Assembly (NCBI GenBank): GCA_023954015.1
Contig: JAMLIS010000014.1
Location: forward strand, 37,916-101,915
From: Burkholderiaceae bacterium
Lineage (GTDB): Bacteria > Pseudomonadota > Gammaproteobacteria > Burkholderiales > Burkholderiaceae_E
Reading direction: 5' to 3'
DNA length: 64,000 nt
Position 1 is the first letter of the stretch. Each line of letters begins with the position of its first letter. The translations under genes and the position numbers were made by a program. Shown piece after piece: positions 8,892 through 16,636 of the stretch. Under the pieces are notes generated by a model. That model worked only from the letters and a program-made list of their open reading frames with translations. It was not told the origin of the DNA and did not search any database.

Positions 8892-9929
8892 TCAGTATCT
8901 CCAGAAGAACCGCTCGTCGATCTGCCCGGTCGCCGACAGGTACTTCAGCTGCTTCAGCCGGGTGAACGGCCTCGCGTCGAAGAGTTCGCGATCGAGCCCG
9001 ATGCGTGCGAACACGTCGCGCAGCTGCTCGGCGCCCTTCTGCGCGGTCCAGTCGCAAGCGAATCCGGGCAGCTGCCGGTGGATCTTGTCGAAGTTCACCC
9101 GATAGCTGCGGTTGTCGCCGCCCGATGGCCCGAAGCTCAACTCGCAACCCGGGTAGACGCCGGCGACGATCTTCGCGATGTCGCGCACCTGGTAGTTGTC
9201 GACGTCGTGGCCGACGTTGAAGATCTCGCCGTGGATCGCGTCGGTGGGCGCGTCAAGGACGCAGGCGATCGCCTTGCAGATGTCGAGTACGTGGACGAGC
9301 GGACGCCACGGCGAGCCGTCGCTCGTCATCACGATCCTGCCGGTGGTCGCGGCGATTCCGGCGAGGTTGTTCAGCACGATGTCGAAGCGCATGCGCGGCG
9401 ATGCGCCGTACGCCGTTGCGTTGCGCAGGAACGTGGGCGAGAAGCCCGCGGAAGCCATCGTCGACACGTCCCGTTCGACCAGCGTCTTGCATCGGGCATA
9501 CGCGGTCTGCGGGTTCACGGGGGAGGCTTCGGTCATCGGCGCATCGCCTTGCGCCACGCCGTACACGCTGCACGACGAGGTATAGACGAAGCGGCGCGCG
9601 CCGGCGGCCTTGGCGAGTTCGGCCAGGCGCAGCGACGCCTGGTGGTTGATCTGGAACGTGAGCTCCGGATTGTTCTCGCCGAGCGGATCGTTGGAGAGCT
9701 CGGCCAGGTGCACCACCGCATCCACGCCGCGCAGGTCTTCGGCCGTGACTTCGCGAATGTCGCGATTGACGAAGCGCGGGAAGCCGGGCACCAGTCCCCG
9801 GTCGCTGAACAGCCAGCCGTCGCGGTAGAAGCCGGTGTCGAGGCCGACCACCTCGTGGCCGCGCGACTGCAGCAGGGGTGCCAGCAGGCATCCGATATAG
9901 CCTTCCACACCGGTGACGAGGAGCTTCAT
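8892..9929 (-). CDS. NAD-dependent epimerase/dehydratase (extended SDR) acting on a nucleotide sugar
   Basis: 345 residues from ATG 9929, where the Rossmann fold starts directly (MKLLVTGVEGYIGCLLAPLL, GxxGxxG). The catalytic set is present: SSCSVYG (Ser) and YARCK (YxxxK). FNVGHDVDNYQV near residue 255 is typical of nucleotide-sugar epimerases/reductases. The gene overlaps the RmlC-like gene by 4 bases (ATGA), the tightest coupling in the operon. In CDP- and dTDP-deoxysugar pathways an SDR of this kind reduces or epimerises the 4-keto group after 3,5-epimerisation and C-methylation. It probably performs the last step of the sugar-nucleotide route encoded here. Exact stereochemistry unknown. 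Confidence 0.85.
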   Translation of the reverse strand: MKLLVTGVEGYIGCLLAPLLQSRGHEVVGLDTGFYRDGWLFSDRGLVPGFPRFVNRDIREVTAEDLRGVDAVVHLAELSNDPLGENNPELTFQINHQASLRLAELAKAAGARRFVYTSSCSVYGVAQGDAPMTEASPVNPQTAYARCKTLVERDVSTMASAGFSPTFLRNATAYGASPRMRFDIVLNNLAGIAATTGRIVMTSDGSPWRPLVHVLDICKAIACVLDAPTDAIHGEIFNVGHDVDNYQVRDIAKIVAGVYPGCELSFGPSGGDNRSYRVNFDKIHRQLPGFACDWTAQKGAEQLRDVFARIGLDRELFDARPFTRLKQLKYLSATGQIDERFFWRY

Positions 9930-10483
9930 GATGCGTCTTGTCCTTGTTTCGTTGATGACATGAAATCGGGCCAGGCCCGGTCCCTTTCGGAGATCGTCTC
10001 GATTGCCACGGGCCACTGGATCGCGAAAGCCGGATCGTCGTGGCGGGCTCCCGTCGCGCAGGCCGGGCTGTAGAACTCGGAAATCTGGTAATTGACGAGG
10101 ACGTCGTCGGTGAGCGTGACGAAGCCGTGCGCGAATCCCTTGGGCACGAGCAGCATGCGGTCGTTCTCGTCGCTGAGCTCGACGCCGATCCACCGGCAGT
10201 AGGTCGGCGATTCGGCACGCAGGTCGACGATCGCGTCCCAGATCGCGCCGCGCACACAGCGCACGAGCTTGTCTTCGGCGTGCGGCGGCAACTGCCAGTG
10301 CATTCCGCGCAGCGTTCGCGCGCGGCGCGTGAACGAGGTGCTCGTCTGCACCATTCGCGACGGCAGGCCCTGCGCCGCGAACTCGCGTTCGCAGTAGACG
10401 CGGGCAAAAAAGCCCCGTTCGTCGCCGTGGCGCTCGACATCGACGATGGTCGCTCCGGGCAACGCGGTCTCGGTGAAGATCAT
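9926..10483 (-). CDS. dTDP-4-dehydrorhamnose 3,5-epimerase family protein (RmlC-like cupin)
   Basis: 185 residues, the usual RmlC length. Conserved elements: HGDERGFFARVY, the active-site His region TLRGMHWQ, KLVRCVRGAIWDAIVDLR, and LLVPKGFAHGFVTLTDDVLVNYQISEFYSP, which ends with the expected Tyr. The one visible difference is W in place of Y in the usual LRGLHYQ. This cupin epimerises C3 and/or C5 of 4-keto-6-deoxy nucleotide sugars. Because both nucleotidyltransferases in the operon look CTP-type, the substrate here may be a CDP- rather than dTDP-sugar; that is inference. It starts at ATG 10483, 40 bases after the rfbF-like gene, and overlaps the SDR gene by 4 bases. Confidence 0.87.
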   Translation of the reverse strand: MIFTETALPGATIVDVERHGDERGFFARVYCEREFAAQGLPSRMVQTSTSFTRRARTLRGMHWQLPPHAEDKLVRCVRGAIWDAIVDLRAESPTYCRWIGVELSDENDRMLLVPKGFAHGFVTLTDDVLVNYQISEFYSPACATGARHDDPAFAIQWPVAIETISERDRAWPDFMSSTKQGQDAS

Positions 10484-10523
10484 CGGCCCGTGCTCCGCCT
10501 GTTCCCCGTGTTCCTCTCGTGCC

Positions 10524-11297
10524 TCACCATTTCTTCCACGGCGCCCTGCCCGACTCCCACATCGACTCGAGCAGCTGCTTGTCGCGCAACGTGTCCATCG
10601 GATGCCAGAAGCCGTGATGGCGATACGCCGAGAGCTGGCCGGCGCTGGCGAGCCGCTCGAGGGGTTCGCGCTCCCAGACGGTGTCGTCGCCGTCGATCAT
10701 CTCGATCACGCTGCGCTCGAGCACGAAGAACCCGCCGTTGATCCACGCGCCGTCGCCCTGCGGCTTTTCGGTGAAGCTCGGAACGCGGTCGTCGTCGGCG
10801 TGCAGCTCGAACACGCCGAAGCGGCCCGGCGGCTGCACGGCCGTCACCGTCGCCAACCGGCCCCGCGTGCGGTGGAACTCGATGACGCTCGTGATGTCGA
10901 CGTCGCTGACGCCGTCGCCATAGGTGCAGCAGAACGGTCCGTCGTCCAGGTACTCGGCGGCACGCCGGATGCGCCCGCCGGTCATCGTGTCGAGCCCGGT
11001 TTCCACCAGCGTGATCCGCCACGGCTCGGTGGCCGTGCGCAGCAGCGTCATCGTGTTGTCGCGCATGTCGAAGCGCACGTCGGCGCTCGCCAGCGCGTAG
11101 TCGTGGAAGTACTGCCGGATCATGTGACCCTTGTAGCCGCAGCAGATCACGAAATCGGACAGGCCGTGGGCGAGGTAGCTCTTCATGATGTGCCACAGGA
11201 TGGGCCGGCCGCCGATCTCGACCATCGGCTTGGGCTTCATCGCGCTCTCTTCGCTGATGCGGGTGCCGAAGCCGCCCGCCAGGATCATCACTTGCAT
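10524..11297 (-). CDS. rfbF: Glucose-1-phosphate cytidylyltransferase
   Basis: 257 residues from ATG 11297, preceded by AGGATG. It shows the family signature in order: [44 protein letters not shown], a Mg2+-binding site in [37 protein letters not shown], and a C-terminal [18 protein letters not shown] with a Trp-rich end (APWKKW). RfbF makes CDP-glucose from CTP and glucose 1-phosphate, the entry point to CDP-3,6-dideoxyhexoses and branched CDP-sugars. The partner that normally follows, CDP-glucose 4,6-dehydratase (RfbG), is not in this window. It lies 4 bases downstream of the PIG-L deacetylase gene. Confidence 0.93.
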   Translation of the reverse strand: MQVMILAGGFGTRISEESAMKPKPMVEIGGRPILWHIMKSYLAHGLSDFVICCGYKGHMIRQYFHDYALASADVRFDMRDNTMTLLRTATEPWRITLVETGLDTMTGGRIRRAAEYLDDGPFCCTYGDGVSDVDITSVIEFHRTRGRLATVTAVQPPGRFGVFELHADDDRVPSFTEKPQGDGAWINGGFFVLERSVIEMIDGDDTVWEREPLERLASAGQLSAYRHHGFWHPMDTLRDKQLLESMWESGRAPWKKW

Positions 11298-11301
11298 ACG
11301 T

Positions 11302-12069
11302 TCATCCTTTGGCTGTGTTGTCGGAGACCGTGGCGTCTCCCCTTTTTTTCGGCAGACCCGCCGGCGACGGCAGGCCCCGTGCGCGCGGCGCCCGCCGGTC
11401 CGCGCCGCGCTCGTCGCGTGGCGCATCGAGCACCAGCTTGCGGGCGACGAAAGCTTCGGCGCTGCCGCCGTCGGCCCGGCACTCGATGGCGCGCAGGTGC
11501 ATCAGCGCAGCGAAGGTCTCGGCGCGGAACCAGTCCTTCGCATGCTGCGACGGAAAGAAGCGCAGCAGGTGGTCGATCTTGCGCCGGGCCGTCGTGGCGG
11601 CCAGCGGCACGAAGACGTTCGGCTTGCCGAGATCGCCTTCGTATTTCGCGATCTCGAACTCGAGGATCGGCTGACGGCGAAAGGTCTGCCATGCAAGTTC
11701 GGCGGCGAGCCGGTGATCCTGGTGCCGGTCGTCGAGCGTGTGCGTGAGCACGAGGTCCGGCGAATGCACCGAACCGAGATCCGCGAACACGCCCTTCAGC
11801 GCCTCGAACTGCGCCGGAAAATGCCCATCGCGGAACGGATGCAGCGCGATGCTCTTTCTCGACGCGCGGCGAAGCAGCGCGGCCGCGCTTCGGCGCGCCT
11901 CTGCGGCGCGTTCCGCGTGTGCGCTGAGCACGACCCAGTCGACTTCGAGCGGACGGCGACCCAGCCACTCGAGCAGCGTCCCGCCACAGCCGATCTCGAT
12001 GTCGTCGCAGTGTGCGCCGATGCACAGAAGTCGCAGCGGGCGCCCGGAACCCGGATCGATGCGCAGCAC
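11302..12069 (-). CDS. PIG-L/LmbE-family deacetylase
   Basis: 255 residues, GTG start at 12069. The N-terminal zinc motif reads [19 protein letters not shown]; the family normally has AHPDDE, so Pro is replaced by Cys while the metal-binding His and both Asp residues remain. The second metal motif is [14 protein letters not shown] (HxDH type). PIG-L enzymes remove acetyl from N-acetylglucosamine-type groups of glycolipids, mycothiol precursors and some nucleotide sugars. In this operon it probably deacetylates an amino-sugar intermediate or a side group. The C-terminal 45 residues are Arg/Pro/Gly-rich and probably disordered. It is spaced 15 and 4 bases from its neighbours, both sugar nucleotidyltransferases. 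Confidence 0.85.
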   Translation of the reverse strand: MLRIDPGSGRPLRLLCIGAHCDDIEIGCGGTLLEWLGRRPLEVDWVVLSAHAERAAEARRSAAALLRRASRKSIALHPFRDGHFPAQFEALKGVFADLGSVHSPDLVLTHTLDDRHQDHRLAAELAWQTFRRQPILEFEIAKYEGDLGKPNVFVPLAATTARRKIDHLLRFFPSQHAKDWFRAETFAALMHLRAIECRADGGSAEAFVARKLVLDAPRDERGADRRAPRARGLPSPAGLPKKRGDATVSDNTAKG

Positions 12070-12084
12070 GGCGTCGATTCGCGT

Positions 12085-12861
12085 TCAACGGTCCCAGACG
12101 ATCCACGGACAATCGCCTCGACTCTCCATCCGGTCGTAGCTGATCTTGTCCTTGAACGTGTCCATCGGTCGCCAGAATCCGCGGTGCGGATGCGCGATGA
12201 GCCTGCGCCGCCCGATCAGGCGCTGGAATGTCTGTTCGACGAGGTCCTCGCCTTCCTGGATGTAATCGAAGATTTCGCTGTGCATGCAGAAGTAGCCGGC
12301 GTTGACCCAGAAGCCGGCATCGCGGATCGGGCCCAGTTCGGTGACGAGTCCGCTGTCGTCGACGCGGGCGCTGTGGAAACTCTCGGCCGGCGGAACCGTG
12401 AGCATGCTCACGATCGCGCGACGCTCGACGAACTCGGCAATCTGCATATCCAGCGCAAGGTCGGTCAGCGCGTCGGCGTAATTCGCGAGGAAAATCTCCT
12501 CGCCTTCCAGGTACTTGCGCACGCGCTGCAGTCGCTGGCCGACGTTGGAGTGCAGCCCCGTGTCGACGAAGGTGATCCGCCAGTCGTCGAGATCGGACGA
12601 TTTCAGCTCGATCTTCCTTCCGCCCTGCGAGAGCACGAAATCGTTGGTCAGCCACTCGTGGTAGTTCACGAAATACTCGCGGATCATGTCGCCGCGGTAG
12701 CCGAGGCACAGGATGAAATCGCGGTGCCCGTAGTGCGCGTAATAGCGCATCAGGTGCCAGAGGATCGGACGATGCCCGATCGTCACCAGCGGCTTCGGGA
12801 TCTCCACCGAGTGCTCACGCAACCGGGTACCCAGCCCTCCGCAGAAGAGAACGACTTTCAC
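12085..12861 (-). CDS. Second sugar-1-phosphate nucleotidyltransferase, cytidylyltransferase-like
   Basis: 258 residues from GTG 12861, which begins the domain exactly (VKVVLFCGGLGTRLREHS); an earlier in-frame ATG at 12924 would overlap the upstream gene. It is clearly a paralog of the rfbF product: KPLVTIGHRPILWHLMRYY, LGYRGDMIREYF, a metal site in LANYADALTDL, and HRGFWRPMDTFKDKISYD with C-terminal PWIVWDR. In the metal site Y-G-D-G becomes Y-A-D-A, and [13 protein letters not shown] becomes RDAGFWVNAGYFCM. These substitutions suggest a different sugar phosphate or nucleotide preference from RfbF. It starts 7 bases after the DUF4910 stop codon. An operon with two such enzymes presumably supplies two activated sugars; the second sugar cannot be named. 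Confidence 0.82.
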   Translation of the reverse strand: MKVVLFCGGLGTRLREHSVEIPKPLVTIGHRPILWHLMRYYAHYGHRDFILCLGYRGDMIREYFVNYHEWLTNDFVLSQGGRKIELKSSDLDDWRITFVDTGLHSNVGQRLQRVRKYLEGEEIFLANYADALTDLALDMQIAEFVERRAIVSMLTVPPAESFHSARVDDSGLVTELGPIRDAGFWVNAGYFCMHSEIFDYIQEGEDLVEQTFQRLIGRRRLIAHPHRGFWRPMDTFKDKISYDRMESRGDCPWIVWDR

Positions 12862-12868
12862 GGCAATC

Positions 12869-14206
12869 TCATCGGGTCGACGTGTGCGGCGCAGTTTCGT
12901 CGAGCACACGCAGCAGTCGCGCATCCTCGAGCGCGCTCGCCGCGCGGTCGATGGTTTCGAACGACAGCCCGGAGCGCTCGGAGATCGCGAGCAGGTCGCG
13001 CGAGCCGTCGGCGAGGTTCAGAACCCACAGCAGCGCGTGCTGGAACTCGCCCGGCGCGAGTCCGCCGACGCTGCCGTACAGCCCTCGCTTCCCGAGTCGC
13101 GGCTCGCCGCGGGGCTCGAGGTTGAGCACGCGCCGGTTCGCGTCGACGATCGAGATCGTTCGCGCAAGCGCGCGAATCGATTCGGCCAACGCCTCCTCCG
13201 CGACGAGCGAGAGATCGTCCGCCGAACTGTGGTACTCGGGATAGTGCGAGTTCGCCGAGCGCGTCATGCGTCCGACCGGCAGGTCGAAGCCGGGCGAACA
13301 GAACTGCCGTTCGTCGTAGCCGTAGGGTTCGAAGTCGGTCAACACGCCAGGCGTCCCGGCGCTTTGCAGCACCTGCGCCGCGGCGCGATCGGTCACCGTG
13401 TCGCCGCGGCGGCTGCGCTTGTACGACAGCGAGCCGCGGTCGCCGAGCAGGCCGATGACCAGCCCTGCGCGCAGCCGGGAGAGCCGCGCTTCGTTGCGAT
13501 GCAGCCACGTGAGCGAGCCGATCGTCCCGGGGCCGAACACGAAGCGCCAGGTCAGCCGCGGCCTGTCGCGGCGAAGCGCATCGGCCAGGGCGGCCGCAAC
13601 GGCGATGCCGCTGAGGTTGTCGTTCGCCAGCGACGGATGGCAGGTGTGCGTGTAGACGATCGCCTCGTCCTGCGTCGCGCCGTCGACGATCGACTCCGCG
13701 TAGCTCAGGTGCCCCGGCGCGAGCTGCGAATCGACGACGACGCGATAGCTGCCGGGCGCGAGCGCCTCGCGGACGCGGTGTGCGAGGCAGAAACCCCAGT
13801 CGTCGGCGTAATACGACGTTCGATAGGGAATCCAGTCGGGATGCTCGGGGAGCGAATGCAGATGCGGCTGCAGTTCGTCGAGCGTCATGCTGCGATCGAC
13901 GGGCGCCGAATACGAGACCACGTGCAGGTTGTGCTCGCGAAAATCGACGATGCGCCGCCCGGATTCGTCGGCGATGTACGCATCGCGGATGTTCCACTCG
14001 CGCGGCACCTCCCAGTCGTAGACCGCCGTGCCCGACGGCACTTCGGTGCGCTCGAGCGGAATCCGCTCGCCGAGCAGGTCCAGCGTGCGGCGCACGCCGT
14101 CGCCGGTGATGCTGCGGCAGATCGGGTACATCGCCCGCATCAGCTCGAAGGCGGCCGATGCCGCCTCCCGCGATGCCGAACCTCCCTGCAGTTGCTGCAG
14201 AACCAT
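12869..14206 (-). CDS. DUF4910 aminopeptidase-like protein (M28-type fold) in sugar operon
   Basis: 445 residues from ATG 14206. The open frame extends upstream but that part is antisense-like to the methyltransferase gene. The N-terminal half (DUF2172-like) contains MYPICRSITGDGVRRTLD and DWEVPREWNIRDAYI. The second half has the M28-like metal-binding elements YTHTCHPSLANDNLSGIAVA, FVFGPGTIGSLTWL, and YGYDERQFCSPGFDLP with NSHYPEYHSSADDLSLV. Family members recur in LPS and exopolysaccharide clusters, but no reaction is established that I know of. An amide hydrolase acting on an N-acylated sugar or aminoacyl substituent would fit beside a PIG-L deacetylase. No ribosome site is visible before the ATG (the sequence there is CTTCCTCCCC), so translation may depend on the gene ending 12 bases upstream. 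Confidence 0.83.
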   Translation of the reverse strand: MVLQQLQGGSASREAASAAFELMRAMYPICRSITGDGVRRTLDLLGERIPLERTEVPSGTAVYDWEVPREWNIRDAYIADESGRRIVDFREHNLHVVSYSAPVDRSMTLDELQPHLHSLPEHPDWIPYRTSYYADDWGFCLAHRVREALAPGSYRVVVDSQLAPGHLSYAESIVDGATQDEAIVYTHTCHPSLANDNLSGIAVAAALADALRRDRPRLTWRFVFGPGTIGSLTWLHRNEARLSRLRAGLVIGLLGDRGSLSYKRSRRGDTVTDRAAAQVLQSAGTPGVLTDFEPYGYDERQFCSPGFDLPVGRMTRSANSHYPEYHSSADDLSLVAEEALAESIRALARTISIVDANRRVLNLEPRGEPRLGKRGLYGSVGGLAPGEFQHALLWVLNLADGSRDLLAISERSGLSFETIDRAASALEDARLLRVLDETAPHTSTR

Positions 14207-14217
14207 GGGGAGGAAGC

Positions 14218-15519
14218 TCAGGCCTCGCTGACCGCGGCCGGCGTGATCGCGTCGAACACCTTGACCTCGGGAATGGGCACGACGAACCGTCCGCCCCATT
14301 CGCCGATGTAGGCAGCCTCGGAGGCGATCTCCTCCTTCAGGTTCCACGGCAGGATCAGGACGTAGTCGGGGCGCGCCTCGCGCAGCGCGGAAGGAGCGAG
14401 GATCGGAATGCGCGTACCCGGGGTGTATTTGCCCTGCTTGTACGGGTTGGCGTCGACCGTGAAGTCGAGGAAATCGGTCCGGATGCCGCAGTAGTTGAGC
14501 AGCGTATTCCCCTTGCCCGGTGCTCCATAGCCGGCGATGCGCTTGCCGCGCTGCTTCGCATCGATCAGGAAGGTGAGCAGCCGGCGCTTCGTCGCCTCCA
14601 CCTGCGGCCCGAAATTGCGATAGCGGTCGAGCGAAAGGTATCCCTGCTCGATCTCGAAGCGGCGCAGATCGCCCAGGCGCTCGGTCACCGCCAGTACGTC
14701 GTTCGCCTCGTGGCGCGCGAAGATGCGAAGCGAGCCGCCATGGGTGGGCAGCTGCTCGACGTCGAACAGCGTCAGGCCATGGTGCGCGAACACCTTCTCC
14801 ACGGTGACGAACGAGAAGTAGCTGAAATGCTCGTGGTAGATCGTGTCGTACTGCACTTCCGCCATCAGTCGGTGCAGATGCGGAAACTCCATCGTGACGA
14901 CGCCGCCCGGAGCCAGCAGCCGCTTCATGCCGGAGACGAAATCGTTCAGGTCGGGCACGTGCGCGAGCACGTTGTTGCCCAGCAGCAGGTCGGCCGGGCC
15001 GTGCTCCTTCGCGAGGCGTGCGGCGCTGTCGCGCCCGAAGAAGCAGTTCTCGGTGGGAATGCCGCGCGAGCGTGCGACCGCCGCCACGTTGGCAGCCGGC
15101 TCCACGCCGAGAACCGGCACCTTGCGGGCGACGAAGTGCTGCAGCAGGTACCCGTCGTTGCTCGCGATCTCGACGACCTTGCTCGAAGGGCCGAGTCCGA
15201 AGCGCTCGATCGCCATTTCGGCATAGCGACGCGCGTGCTCGACCCAGCTGCTCGAGTACGACGAGAAATATGCGTACTCGGTGAACAGGTTCTGCGGAGC
15301 GACGAACTCCTGCAGCTGCACGAGGAAGCACTTCTCGCAGACGTAGGCATGCAGCGGATAGAACGGCTCCATCTCGTGCAGCTGATCGGGACGGATGTGC
15401 GTCTGGCACAGCGGCGACACGCCGAGATCGACGAAACTGTGCCGCAGCCCGGTGCCGCAGAATCGGCACGAGAGGTGCGCGGCTGGCACCGATGCTTTGA
15501 GCGAATCCGGCTCCGACAT
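14218..15519 (-). CDS. Sugar C-methyltransferase (class I SAM-dependent, zinc-containing)
   Basis: 433 residues from ATG 15519, with GAGGAG at good spacing. Domains in order: an N-terminal zinc knuckle (CRFCGTGL with VCEKCFLVQL, about residues 18-66); the SAM-binding core (VVEIASNDGYLLQHF, LGVEPAANVAAVA, LLLGNNVLAHVPDL); EFPHLHRLMAEVQYDTIYHEHFSYFS, whose HEH is the proposed catalytic pair of sugar C-methyltransferases; and a C-terminal Rossmann-like domain (GYGAPGKGNTLLNY). This is the TylC3/NovU architecture, which adds a methyl branch at C3 or C5 of a 4-keto nucleotide sugar. It is the first gene of the minus-strand sugar operon, with a 138-base upstream gap that probably holds the promoter. 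A branched-chain sugar in the polysaccharide is predicted. Confidence 0.9.
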   Translation of the reverse strand: MSEPDSLKASVPAAHLSCRFCGTGLRHSFVDLGVSPLCQTHIRPDQLHEMEPFYPLHAYVCEKCFLVQLQEFVAPQNLFTEYAYFSSYSSSWVEHARRYAEMAIERFGLGPSSKVVEIASNDGYLLQHFVARKVPVLGVEPAANVAAVARSRGIPTENCFFGRDSAARLAKEHGPADLLLGNNVLAHVPDLNDFVSGMKRLLAPGGVVTMEFPHLHRLMAEVQYDTIYHEHFSYFSFVTVEKVFAHHGLTLFDVEQLPTHGGSLRIFARHEANDVLAVTERLGDLRRFEIEQGYLSLDRYRNFGPQVEATKRRLLTFLIDAKQRGKRIAGYGAPGKGNTLLNYCGIRTDFLDFTVDANPYKQGKYTPGTRIPILAPSALREARPDYVLILPWNLKEEIASEAAYIGEWGGRFVVPIPEVKVFDAITPAAVSEA

Positions 15520-15657
15520 GCGTCTGCTCCTCGAAATTTCCGGGCGACGACCGGCCCGGCAGAAGTTGTTGCGATTACCCTATTGCGTCGCGCGGTACGT
15601 CGCACTGCGCGATCTCACGCGCGGCGGTTTCGACCGCACGCACGGCAGGCGCCGCGT

Positions 15658-16482
15658 TCAGAAGATGCTTTCGCGCACGAAGATCAGGTCGTCCGGATAG
15701 ACCGGATCGTCGAGCTTCGGCTCGAGCACCTGGACCGTCCGGTTGCCGTAGCGACGGTGCACGCGCACGCCCTTGTCGGTGCCGCGCAGCGTGAGGCCGC
15801 CCCCCTTGGCGATCGCCTGCGCGACGGTGAGCCCGCGATCGAGCCTGTACATGCCCGAGCGCTGCACCTGCCCGTAGACGAAGAACTGCGGCGCTTCGTT
15901 GACGTAGATGACGTCGCCTGCCGCCATCGGCATGTCCTGCGACAGGTCGCCGACGTTGAACATCTGGACGAGATCGATCACCAGGCGCTGCATGCGCCCG
16001 TCGCGCATGGTCATCAGCACGATCTCGTCGGCGCCGGTCTCCGTGACGCCGCCGGCCAGTGCCAGTACTTCCGACAGGCGCATGCCGGTGGTTTCGAGCG
16101 GATAGCGCCCGGGTTTCCCCACTTTGCCCAGCACCGAAACCTGCTGGCTGCGGAACTGCAGTACGTTGACGGTGACCTGCGGATCCTGCAGGAAGCGCCC
16201 GTCGCGCAGGCGCTTGGCGAGCATCTGCTCGACGGCGGTCGGCGACATGCCGCCCACGCGCACGACGCCGACGAGCGGAAACGAAATGACGCCGTTCTCC
16301 GAGATTCGCGCCTCGGTGGCGAGATCGGGGCTCTGGAATACCGTGATCTTGATGACGTCGCCCGCGCCGAGCTGGTAGTCGCCGCGCGCCGCCGCCTGGC
16401 TCGCGCCTTGCGCGCCGGCCATCGCGGCGAACGACAGCGCGATGATCGATACGAAGGCCCGGAGCAGGGAGTGGATGGACAT
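15658..16482 (-). CDS. epsE: Polysaccharide export periplasmic/outer-membrane protein (EpsE/Wza-like)
   Basis: 274 residues from ATG 16482, where a signal peptide starts (MSIHSLLRAFVSIIALSF, cleavage near AGAQG); the open frame to 16629 would put non-signal sequence in front. The mature protein has the poly-export domain (DYQLGAGDVIKITVFQSPDL, ISENGVISFPLVG, DPQVTVNVLQ) and two SLBB-type beta-grasp modules (VSVLGKVGKPGRYPL; FFVYGQVQRSGMYRL). No lipobox Cys is visible, unlike Escherichia coli Wza. It should form or line the conduit through periplasm and outer membrane. The EpsL-like barrel gene lies upstream on the same strand with a 154-base gap. Confidence 0.88.
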   Translation of the reverse strand: MSIHSLLRAFVSIIALSFAAMAGAQGASQAAARGDYQLGAGDVIKITVFQSPDLATEARISENGVISFPLVGVVRVGGMSPTAVEQMLAKRLRDGRFLQDPQVTVNVLQFRSQQVSVLGKVGKPGRYPLETTGMRLSEVLALAGGVTETGADEIVLMTMRDGRMQRLVIDLVQMFNVGDLSQDMPMAAGDVIYVNEAPQFFVYGQVQRSGMYRLDRGLTVAQAIAKGGGLTLRGTDKGVRVHRRYGNRTVQVLEPKLDDPVYPDDLIFVRESIF

Positions 16483-16636
16483 GTTGCAGGTCGTCGAGCG
16501 ATCGAAGGGGATTCGATGATAGCTCGGCCGATCCGCATCGCCGTGAAGAAATGCAGCAATCCCCGCGGACGGGCTGGGGCCGTCGCGGGAATTCGTGGAT
16601 TTCCCCGATGCGCGCCTTCGCGCGCTCACGTTCCGT

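Noticed and set aside
6049..9105. A 1018-codon plus-strand frame across the aminotransferase region
   Set aside because: A different frame from the real aminotransferase; Arg-rich and without motifs.
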